Part shown: positions 6,806 through 14,401 of the stretch, one piece after another
Numbering within the stretch: the first letter of the stretch is position 1
How the letters are laid out: each line of letters begins with the position of its first letter
Origin: Pedobacter kyungheensis
GTDB taxonomy: Bacteria > Bacteroidota > Bacteroidia > Sphingobacteriales > Sphingobacteriaceae
Direction of reading: 5' to 3'
DNA: 64,000 nucleotides
Assembly (NCBI RefSeq): GCF_000812965.1
Contig: NZ_JSYN01000016.1
Span: forward strand, 1-64,000
Notes under the pieces: model-generated
What the model was told of the DNA's origin: nothing
The model's database searches: none
What the model saw: the letters and a program-made list of their open reading frames with translations, nothing else
Program-made: the position numbers and the translations under genes

Positions 6806-9655
6806 ATGAGTGACAAGGTTAAATTACCAAGTGGTATAGTCTCCTGTGAATATTCTGTAGATGGAATAAATAAAGGAACGATTAATAATGGAGAGAATAT
6901 TCTATTAAAAACGGGACAGACACACCGCTTTTATCTGAATCTTGAAAAAGGTAATTTGGGTGAAGGTACAAAAGATAAAACGGCCACGTCAAATCAAGGA
7001 AAATGGGCTTATATTTTGTCGTACCTATGGTCGAAAGCTAAAGAAATGAAAGGTAAAGATGTTTTTCCATCATGGGGTAAAATAGGCAATGCATCAAATA
7101 ATAGTTTTATAGAATATTGTGGTATCGGTCAACAATATAAGCTGGGTTCATTCATTGAATTTACTCCTGGCGATAATGATTTTTGGTTGGGGAATTCGTA
7201 CCGAATGGAAGTGTTTAACAACATTCCAAATAAAGGGTTCAATTTTAACTTCTTTCCTGTAAATAAACCTGATATCCGTTTTGCATATTTTGATGAACAA
7301 AAAATTGAACCTGAGGTGACTTCACTTGGAATTAATGATGGTTTATATCATTATGGGCAAACCATTGATTTACATATATTCACACATTTATTGCCTGCAA
7401 AGCTAGACGATAAATATAATGTTGCAACAGAAAGAAGTTTCGAAAATCTTGTTTTAGAGATTATCCTAACAGATATGGGAGGTAGCCCTTTGTTGCCAGA
7501 CCCAATAATTAAAGATAGTTTATCCAAATATTATGTGCAGGAAAATGGAACTTCAGCAAACGCAGAATTTAAGGTGCCTTTTTTTATCGATCCAAATTGG
7601 AAAGGGAAAATACACCTTAAAGGAGATTTGGAGAAAGACTATTCAGTAATTATAAGGATTAGTAATACAAAAACAAATGTTGAATACAAGCATCAGCTAA
7701 ATACTGAAAAGGTGCTCAACATAAACCCGACAACTAAGGATGTTGAGGAGACGAAGGTTTCTCGATATATTTTCGTTAAGTATGAAACTGCAGATACAAT
7801 TTTAAAAAACTTTGAGATTAGTAAAAACAATCAAATTCAGTATATAGGTGATATTCAGTATACAAGAAAAGAGTTTGATCCTTGTGGATATTCAAAAATA
7901 AGTATTACAGAAGACGATGGGAAGCGAAAACCATTTGATTTATTTGATGAAGATGCGGCGGTAATTGACCAGACCACTATGTATTATGATGTAATTAGAG
8001 GAGATAAAAGGAAAGGATTAAAAATAGATCTAATAAACCTGAAAAATAAAGGAGTGATGTGTACCGGTGTGCTTTTGGAAAAAGGACAACATCATAGCGA
8101 TATGCACAATGTGTTCCAAATGAAGAATGTTATATTGCCTTTTAAAAATGAACAGAACAAATATGTTGTAGAGGAAGATACTACCCATCAAAAACAGTTA
8201 AAAGCTTCAGGAGCCCAAGTAACGGAGGAGAATAAGAAGGACTATGATTACAAAGCAGATCCTGTTCAACGATCTAAAAATGTTGCTGTTGTTCAAAATT
8301 TAAAAGAAAATATAGACTATCAATATACTGGGGATAGTTTAAAATTTCTTCCACATTATATTTATAACAAAACAGTAGGTGAAGATATAATGGGTTACGA
8401 CATCAGTAATTCTGCTTTGGATAAGTTATGGCCCTTAAGATATCTTTTTTTAAGAGAGGGTAATGCCCAAACATATTTTATACCTGTAGGAACGTGCCGT
8501 TATCCGAATCAGATGGCCAGAATTCGCGTTTTTCCGGATGTAAAATGGAAAGTTTCATTTCTTTTTAGTGACAAAAAGACGCCACAGAGTTTTGCTTCCA
8601 CCGGAATGCCATCAGACGGGCAAAGAACCACCGGTGATAATACACCTTATCATCCCGAGGAAAAGCGAAAAAGTATTTACGAAGAAAATGTACAAAAAGC
8701 GAAAGATGCAACGGATAAAAGAAAAAAGGGTGGCAAAACCTATGATTTTGATCTAACTGTATCGTGCAATATAAATGGGGAATCACATGAGTTTGCTAAA
8801 AATATAGCAGAAAAGATAGATCGATTTGCATCTGTTTTTGTTAAAGTGAAACAAACAGTTGATACATTGTGCCATAATGATGAAAAACATGCACAGAATA
8901 TAATGAAGAAGATCCCCAAACCTAAGGGGATGCCACTTTACATAAAATTTGATTATCCAAGTATTAAAATAGATGGATCTTGGGAATATTCTGTACAGCC
9001 TGATCCGACACCAAATACAGTAGAATCAAGCGGTAAAATAACGCTGGGATTTGAGCCGTTGATCAAAGGAGAAGGAGGAATAGATTTAATTGCTCTTGCA
9101 CTTTTGCTCGCGAAAGGTGTACCAGTTGTAAGCCAAGTTTTGTGGGCGTTGGAATTGTTGGAAGATGGGGTTGAGTTTGTTGCTAATTGGAGGGGATATG
9201 AGGTTAGCAAAAAATTAGAGTTCAATGTATATGCTTTTTCACAGATTGATGCTCGAGTAGAAATCCCATTTAATACCAAAGATTACGCTAGCTTGCAAGT
9301 TGATGGTAGACTAGGTATTGGGGCTCAACTCAAGATGGAAGCTGGAGTGGTAAAAAAGGGAGTAAATTTGGAAGCGGATAAAGTGCAATCGGGCTTTGGT
9401 ATTGCAGTGGATGCGAAAGGAGAGAGCTATTTAGAGCTATTGGGAGCGGCAGGAATTGAAAAAGGAAATAATAAGGGACTATTTATTGAACCTAAAATAA
9501 ATTTTGGTGGCGTAAAACTTACTATAATTGTTAAAAGCCTTGGTAAATCAGACGGTAGTACTAAAACCAAAGAAAGAATTAATAAACCTATTTGGATCGT
9601 AGAGAAAAAGTCAGATATTATTGAATTGAAAAGATTCCATCCCTTTGCAGATTAG
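6806..9655 (+). CDS. Putative large T6SS effector, unknown toxin domain
   Basis: 949 residues from the ATG at 6806, one base after the PAAR-like stop; an ATG at 6794 would add four residues and overlap that gene. No signal peptide. The N-terminal half is beta-rich and unrecognised. A very polar, Lys-rich linker spans roughly residues 590-660. Around residue 750-785 lies the only long hydrophobic stretch (GIDLIALALLLAKGVP and on), followed by alternating polar/apolar strands to the C-terminus. This layout suits a pore-forming or membrane-acting cargo. Position after a DUF4280 tip and before membrane and lipoprotein genes supports an effector. The coding looks more AT-rich than hut genes downstream, hinting at transfer. 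I recognise no named family. Confidence 0.72.
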   Translation: MSDKVKLPSGIVSCEYSVDGINKGTINNGENILLKTGQTHRFYLNLEKGNLGEGTKDKTATSNQGKWAYILSYLWSKAKEMKGKDVFPSWGKIGNASNNSFIEYCGIGQQYKLGSFIEFTPGDNDFWLGNSYRMEVFNNIPNKGFNFNFFPVNKPDIRFAYFDEQKIEPEVTSLGINDGLYHYGQTIDLHIFTHLLPAKLDDKYNVATERSFENLVLEIILTDMGGSPLLPDPIIKDSLSKYYVQENGTSANAEFKVPFFIDPNWKGKIHLKGDLEKDYSVIIRISNTKTNVEYKHQLNTEKVLNINPTTKDVEETKVSRYIFVKYETADTILKNFEISKNNQIQYIGDIQYTRKEFDPCGYSKISITEDDGKRKPFDLFDEDAAVIDQTTMYYDVIRGDKRKGLKIDLINLKNKGVMCTGVLLEKGQHHSDMHNVFQMKNVILPFKNEQNKYVVEEDTTHQKQLKASGAQVTEENKKDYDYKADPVQRSKNVAVVQNLKENIDYQYTGDSLKFLPHYIYNKTVGEDIMGYDISNSALDKLWPLRYLFLREGNAQTYFIPVGTCRYPNQMARIRVFPDVKWKVSFLFSDKKTPQSFASTGMPSDGQRTTGDNTPYHPEEKRKSIYEENVQKAKDATDKRKKGGKTYDFDLTVSCNINGESHEFAKNIAEKIDRFASVFVKVKQTVDTLCHNDEKHAQNIMKKIPKPKGMPLYIKFDYPSIKIDGSWEYSVQPDPTPNTVESSGKITLGFEPLIKGEGGIDLIALALLLAKGVPVVSQVLWALELLEDGVEFVANWRGYEVSKKLEFNVYAFSQIDARVEIPFNTKDYASLQVDGRLGIGAQLKMEAGVVKKGVNLEADKVQSGFGIAVDAKGESYLELLGAAGIEKGNNKGLFIEPKINFGGVKLTIIVKSLGKSDGSTKTKERINKPIWIVEKKSDIIELKRFHPFAD

Positions 9656-9659
9656 AAAT

Positions 9660-10595
9660 ATGAAAATAAGAATGTTGATTAGTATAATAATTTTGTTTGT
9701 TCTAAATAGTTGCGCACAAAACAAATCGAAAAATATGAATACCATGATTAATGAAGCATATGAGACCACTCCAAAACACAATAAACAGCCTATGTATGGG
9801 CTTCAAATAGATAAAATGGGCTGTCGTGTATCAATTTCTGTAAATGATGAAACATTAGGAAATTATTTTGATAAAGGAGGTTTCTCAACTACCGAAACTA
9901 TTAATGGACATATTATAAAATCTGGAAATCAGACGTTAAAAGTATTGGTGTACCCACGTGAAGGCTCGTTGTTTATTGATGACTTGGCCAATGTTAAACT
10001 AGAACTTTTTTATGTTGCACAAAAAGGAGATCCAATGGATAGTTATAAAATATTGAAAACAGTAGAGTTGCCAAAAAATACTAAAGATAAAAGGTTGCCA
10101 TATGTTGAAATCAATATTCCATTTGAAGCAAATGTGCCTTGGGATTACTCTTCATTTTATAATAGTTTAGTTGATCTTAGAAAAGTTCCGGATATTGAAA
10201 AAAAAGTAGTAGAAGAGTATGAAAAAATAAGGAATATGATTGTGACGAACGACCAAAACAATTACCTTAATTTCAGGATCAAGCATAAAAAAATGGAATA
10301 TGAAACTTTTTATATGTCAAAAGAAGAAATTAAAGAGTATATAGAGTCAATTGCAAAAGATGCAACTCCCCTCGAAAATAAAGAGGTTTTGCCTATTAAA
10401 AATTATGAATTGGTTTTTGAAAAAGATGGGAAAAAAGTTCTTTTAAGAGACAAAACTACTAGAGATGGAATAATTAGAATGGAATATGGCAGTATAAATA
10501 CTGAAGGCGATTATAAAGGAGAGAAAAGCAAAGAGATGTATCTCAGTCCAAATTTGATATTGGTCAAGGGGAAAACAGAATTCGAATCTTTATAA
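9660..10595 (+). CDS. Lipoprotein, candidate immunity protein
   Basis: 311 residues from the ATG at 9660, four bases after the large effector candidate; an in-frame start at 9645 would overlap that gene and spoil the signal peptide. The signal is MKIRMLISIIILFVLNSC with the lipobox Cys at residue 18. The rest is polar and lysine-rich, with no domain I know. Close coupling to the preceding gene and periplasmic anchoring fit an immunity protein for a membrane- or periplasm-acting toxin. The DNA is clearly AT-rich like its neighbours. Function is inferred from context alone. Confidence 0.72.
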   Translation: MKIRMLISIIILFVLNSCAQNKSKNMNTMINEAYETTPKHNKQPMYGLQIDKMGCRVSISVNDETLGNYFDKGGFSTTETINGHIIKSGNQTLKVLVYPREGSLFIDDLANVKLELFYVAQKGDPMDSYKILKTVELPKNTKDKRLPYVEINIPFEANVPWDYSSFYNSLVDLRKVPDIEKKVVEEYEKIRNMIVTNDQNNYLNFRIKHKKMEYETFYMSKEEIKEYIESIAKDATPLENKEVLPIKNYELVFEKDGKKVLLRDKTTRDGIIRMEYGSINTEGDYKGEKSKEMYLSPNLILVKGKTEFESL

Positions 10596-10614
10596 GATAA
10601 AAATTATAATAATC

Positions 10615-11103
10615 TTGGAAAAAACTGGTAATGGATATCTGGAAAACGAATTAGAAATAAAGACTTCACCTAAATTTAGTTTAACTACGATAAACGATTC
10701 CCTAAAACTATTTGAGTTACATAGTAATTTGGGATGTACTGCAGTTTTTGTTTTGTTACTTTCAGCAATCTTATTTTTTATAGATAAGGTTACGTTAATG
10801 GTGTTTTTTTTAACACTTATGATTAGTGCAGTCGGATATCTTTTGAGATATAAATATACCATTAAAAAGAAACCGGTAATAGTTATCAACAACGTAGGCC
10901 TTAAAGAAAAAGATCATCTATATCTATGGGCAGAAATGCTTGATCTTACTTGTTCCGAAGAGTTTGATAATGAACGCGCAATGTTTACTGCTACACATTT
11001 AAGATTTATCTATCATGGCGAAGTGAAGAAAATATATATCGGTGGGTATGATAAATCTATTGAAGAAATTATTCATTATGTAGCAATGTTTAAGTATAAA
11101 TAA
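10615..11103 (+). CDS. Two-helix membrane protein with PH-like C-terminus
   Basis: 162 residues if it starts at the TTG at 10615; no in-frame ATG gives a longer fit, and the frame is open upstream into the lipoprotein, so the start is uncertain. Two adjacent transmembrane helices lie near residues 40-58 and 60-80. The cytoplasmic C-terminal part (VIVINNVGLKEKDHLYLWAE and on) looks like the small bacterial PH-like/YcxB-type domains, but this is a weak resemblance. A membrane protein here could protect against a pore-forming effector, as immunity proteins of pore-forming colicins do. That is inference. Confidence 0.62.
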   Translation: MEKTGNGYLENELEIKTSPKFSLTTINDSLKLFELHSNLGCTAVFVLLLSAILFFIDKVTLMVFFLTLMISAVGYLLRYKYTIKKKPVIVINNVGLKEKDHLYLWAEMLDLTCSEEFDNERAMFTATHLRFIYHGEVKKIYIGGYDKSIEEIIHYVAMFKYK

Positions 11104-11108
11104 TCATA

Positions 11109-11837
11109 ATGACTAAGCTTAAAACAATTCTTTTCTGCATACTCTTCTTAATTAGCATGAGTAGTTGCAAAAGTGATGAAGGTAATTTAGTTCTTGAAAG
11201 AGGGAAACCAATTGATCTCGCTAAGGTAAATTTTCAAAAACTTGATCTTGACAAGTTCTTCTCTAAGTTGGCCTACGTAAAGGAGAACAAAATGGGGGCC
11301 AATAAGCATACCAATACCCAAGCTCAACCAATAAACATTAAATGGTTCTCTTTATATAATATTACCGAAAAGAGATTGTTGTATCAATATAAGGATGTTG
11401 CGAATTATACCATAAAAAACGGAGAAAAGTATGGTGATATAGATTTTGTGGAAAGAAGAGCACCACTATTGGGAATGAAAAATCCTGATCTAAGAGGCTT
11501 CGGTTATTGGGAATCCAAAGAAATTCTGTTTAGCCGGTTATATGCAAGTTCTACTCCCTCCAATAAATTGATCAGGATAATTCTTGAAACAGATAATCTA
11601 CATAATTCCGGAGAAAAAGAATATTATGCGTTACTAGAGATATTAAAAAAGCAGAATAAGGATGCAAAAATTGAGCAAGATCCACAATCTAACGGAATAC
11701 CAAGTTACACTTGGACCACTAAAGAGAAAGTAATACAATTATATTTTTCAAAGGCTGATGAGTTGAATTCCTTCACTCTAAAGATAGCCTATATCAATCC
11801 GGATACAAAAGGATACTTAAAAGAGTTCGGGAATTAA
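11109..11837 (+). CDS. Lipoprotein of unknown function
   Basis: 242 residues, start ATG five bases after the previous stop. Signal peptide with lipobox MSSC, Cys at about residue 20. The mature part is polar; WFSLYNITEKRLLYQYKD and a Tyr-rich middle are visible but match nothing I know. It is the last gene of the island, 38 bp from the convergent LysR gene. It may be a second immunity protein, or an orphan immunity gene kept for defence. Its base composition matches the AT-rich block that begins around 6800. Confidence 0.7.
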   Translation: MTKLKTILFCILFLISMSSCKSDEGNLVLERGKPIDLAKVNFQKLDLDKFFSKLAYVKENKMGANKHTNTQAQPINIKWFSLYNITEKRLLYQYKDVANYTIKNGEKYGDIDFVERRAPLLGMKNPDLRGFGYWESKEILFSRLYASSTPSNKLIRIILETDNLHNSGEKEYYALLEILKKQNKDAKIEQDPQSNGIPSYTWTTKEKVIQLYFSKADELNSFTLKIAYINPDTKGYLKEFGN

Positions 11838-11875
11838 AAAAACTCATGGTGGTAAAGCCAGTTTAATATTTTCTG

Positions 11876-12769
11876 CTAAACCTTACCCTTCAAAAGAATT
11901 TTGATCACATTTTTCAAGGCCGGGTTTCGGTTTGCGTCTTTCCAGATCATATAAAGTTCAGTGCGCTGCGGGATGTGTTTAAGTTCAACGAATTTTACAT
12001 TTTCCTTGTAGCCGTATTTTAATGCAGTTGGTACAATGGCAATGCCCAGGCCTTCCTCCACCAGTTTGTATATGGTTAGGGCATTAACTGATTTATGAAA
12101 AGTTTTCGGCCTGAAACCATGGTCTTCACAAATGCTCATAATCAGGTCGTAATAAAAGGGGCTGTCATCGCTCGAGAAAAAGATAAAAGGCGAGTCGCCC
12201 AGTTTTTTAACCGCTTCAAAGCTTGCTGTTTTAAGCGGGTGGTTTCGGGGCAATACAAGCGAGAAAGTATCGCGATGCACAATGTGTTTAGAGATACCTT
12301 CCTTAAACTGATTTATCCGAACAAAACCCACATCGAGCATATCTTTTTCGAGCAATTCAATCTGCAGCTTGTTGGTCATCTCATCCAGGTTGGTCCTGAT
12401 TTCAGGAAAATCTTTATTTAGCCTGAAAATTAACTCCGGTACAATTTTTTGCGCTGCTGAACCCAGAAAACCAATGCGGAGTTCGCCCTGTTTGCCTTCA
12501 TTGATGTCGTTGAGCTGCTTTTTAATGTTATCGATATGGCTAAACAGAAAATCGACTTCTGTTTTGAGGTATATTCCGGCTTCGGTAAGCGTTACTTTTT
12601 TCTTGGTCCGGTCGAACAGCTGGGCATTAAAAATTTCTTCCATCTGTTTAATCTGCCGGCTAAGGCCCGGCTGCGAAATAAAAAGCCTGTCGGCAGCTTT
12701 TCTGAACTTAAGTTCTTCTGCCAATACCTGGAAATATTTAAAATGCCTAAGCTCTATTTGATAACTCAT
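11876..12769 (-). CDS. LysR-family regulator, likely of hut genes
   Basis: 297 residues, typical LTTR length. The N-terminal winged helix-turn-helix is near residues 5-65 (RKAADRLFISQPGLSRQIKQ) and the periplasmic-binding-like effector domain follows from about 92. It reads away from hutH, 77 bp apart, the usual arrangement for an LTTR and its target. Bacterial hut genes are often under HutC (GntR) or sigma/NAC control, so an LTTR partner is less usual. Urocanate or histidine as inducer would be the natural guess. Target assignment rests on divergent position only. Confidence 0.85.
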   Translation of the reverse strand: MSYQIELRHFKYFQVLAEELKFRKAADRLFISQPGLSRQIKQMEEIFNAQLFDRTKKKVTLTEAGIYLKTEVDFLFSHIDNIKKQLNDINEGKQGELRIGFLGSAAQKIVPELIFRLNKDFPEIRTNLDEMTNKLQIELLEKDMLDVGFVRINQFKEGISKHIVHRDTFSLVLPRNHPLKTASFEAVKKLGDSPFIFFSSDDSPFYYDLIMSICEDHGFRPKTFHKSVNALTIYKLVEEGLGIAIVPTALKYGYKENVKFVELKHIPQRTELYMIWKDANRNPALKNVIKILLKGKV

Positions 12770-12773
12770 GGTT

Positions 12774-12791
12774 ATTACATGATGATGTAAT
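12774..12791. promoter_or_regulatory. Dyad between lysR and hutH
   Basis: ATTACAT-GATG-ATGTAAT is a perfect 7-bp inverted repeat with a four-base centre, in the 77-bp divergent interval and just beyond the lysR start. It is a plausible LTTR binding site for autoregulation and hutH activation. Confidence 0.45.
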
Positions 12792-12820
12792 TGGTATTTA
12801 TAGGTATCAAATATAGCTGT

Positions 12821-12828
12821 TATTTTTG
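12821..12828 (+). promoter_or_regulatory. -7 box of hutH promoter
   Basis: TATTTTTG matches the Bacteroidota -7 consensus TAnnTTTG exactly and ends 18 bases before the hutH ATG. No clear TTTG -33 box lies at the normal distance, consistent with an activator-dependent promoter. Confidence 0.45.
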
Positions 12829-12846
12829 TTTAAAACCTTTTCTAAC

Positions 12847-14382
12847 ATGAGCGAGCAACAGATTTTTAATTACGGAACAGATCATTTAACAGCCCATATT
12901 GCCCTGGCCATCAGCAAGGGGGAAATAAAGGGTATGCTGAGTCCTGCAGTACGGGATAAAGTGATTGAAAGCAGTAAAGTGGTAGAGCGGATTGCACTTT
13001 CTGGTAAGCCTGTTTACGGCATTAATACAGGTTTTGGTCCGCTATGTACCTCGATGATTTCGGCTGCAGATACCCGTAAACTTCAGGAAAATATCCTGAA
13101 GAGTCACGCTGTGGGTGTGGGTGAACCCATTGATACCGAAATATCCAGGCTGATGCTGGTATTGAAACTGCAGTCGCTGGCACAGGGTTATTCTGGCATC
13201 CGGATTGAAACGCTTGACCGGATGATCTGGTTTTTAGAAATAGGTGCTACACCAGTGGTTCCGAAACAGGGTTCGGTTGGAGCCTCAGGAGATTTGGCTC
13301 CATTATCGCATCTTTTTCTGCCTTTAATTGGTTTAGGAAAAGTGCATTATAACGGCGAAATGATCTCAACAGAAAAATTGTTAAAAGATCATGATCTGGA
13401 TGCCTTGCAATTAGGGCCAAAAGAAGGGCTGGCACTAATCAATGGTACGCAGTTTATAGCTGCGCACGCCGTTAAAGTGGTTTCCCGACTTGAAAATGTA
13501 CTTCAAGCTGCTGATATTATTTCGGCGATGATGATTGAAGGGTTGATGGGCTCTGAAAAGCCTTTCCACCCCAAATTACATCAGTTAAGGCCTTACCCGG
13601 CAAACATCGCGGTGGCAGCTCAAATCAGCAAATTCTTCCAGGGATCTGAAATTATGCCTTCGCACCAGGATTGCGCAAAAGTGCAGGATCCTTACTCGCT
13701 CAGGTGCATTCCACAGGTTCACGGTGCTTCGCGTACCGCCTGGTTGCATTTAAAAGAAGCAGTAGAAATAGAATTAAATTCGGTAACCGATAATCCGGTT
13801 ATTTTTAACGATGAGTTGACTATTAGTGGTGGGAATTTTCATGGACAGCCCTTAGCACTGCCTCTGGATTATGCCTGTTTAGCGGCATCCGAAATTGGCA
13901 ATATCAGCGACAGGCGGATTTACCTTTCATTGGAAGGAAATACACCTGGAGTACCCAAGCTGCTGATGCGCGAAACCGGCTTAAATTCTGGATTTATGAT
14001 TGTGCAGTATACTTCCGCGGCATTGGCCAGCGAGAATAAGGGACTTTGCTTTCCGGCAAGTGCCGATAGCATCCCTACATCATTAGGCCAGGAAGATCAT
14101 GTAAGTATGGGCTCTATCGGTGCCCGAAAAGCTTTGCAGGTAATCGAAAACGTAGAAAAAATACTAGGCATTGAGCTTTTCTGCGCGGCACAGGCCGTTG
14201 ATTATCATGCGCCCTTAAAGCCTGGCAAAATCCTGACTGCGGTACACAACTTTGTACGTACGGAGATTGATCATATTGAAGAAGATCAGATTATGTACAA
14301 TAGTATGGAAACTGTTATAAACCTGGTAAAATCAGGTAAAGTAGTATCGGTAGCCAAAGAGGCAGAAAAAACACTTCATTAA
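12847..14382 (+). CDS. hutH: Histidine ammonia-lyase
   Basis: 511 residues from the ATG at 12847; a TTG at 12826 would add seven residues and overlap the promoter box. It converts L-histidine to trans-urocanate plus ammonia, the first step of histidine degradation. The MIO prosthetic group forms from Ala146-Ser147-Gly148 in the motif GSVGASGDLAPLSH. Other family blocks are seen: YGINTGFGPL near residue 57, and GGNFHGQPLA and DYHAPLKPG toward the C-terminus. Length matches the family. hutU follows 19 bp downstream, and the divergent LysR gene probably controls both. hutI and the later steps are not in this window. Confidence 0.96.
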   Translation: MSEQQIFNYGTDHLTAHIALAISKGEIKGMLSPAVRDKVIESSKVVERIALSGKPVYGINTGFGPLCTSMISAADTRKLQENILKSHAVGVGEPIDTEISRLMLVLKLQSLAQGYSGIRIETLDRMIWFLEIGATPVVPKQGSVGASGDLAPLSHLFLPLIGLGKVHYNGEMISTEKLLKDHDLDALQLGPKEGLALINGTQFIAAHAVKVVSRLENVLQAADIISAMMIEGLMGSEKPFHPKLHQLRPYPANIAVAAQISKFFQGSEIMPSHQDCAKVQDPYSLRCIPQVHGASRTAWLHLKEAVEIELNSVTDNPVIFNDELTISGGNFHGQPLALPLDYACLAASEIGNISDRRIYLSLEGNTPGVPKLLMRETGLNSGFMIVQYTSAALASENKGLCFPASADSIPTSLGQEDHVSMGSIGARKALQVIENVEKILGIELFCAAQAVDYHAPLKPGKILTAVHNFVRTEIDHIEEDQIMYNSMETVINLVKSGKVVSVAKEAEKTLH

Positions 14383-14401
14383 AAATTTTAGCTTGAAGCA
14401 T

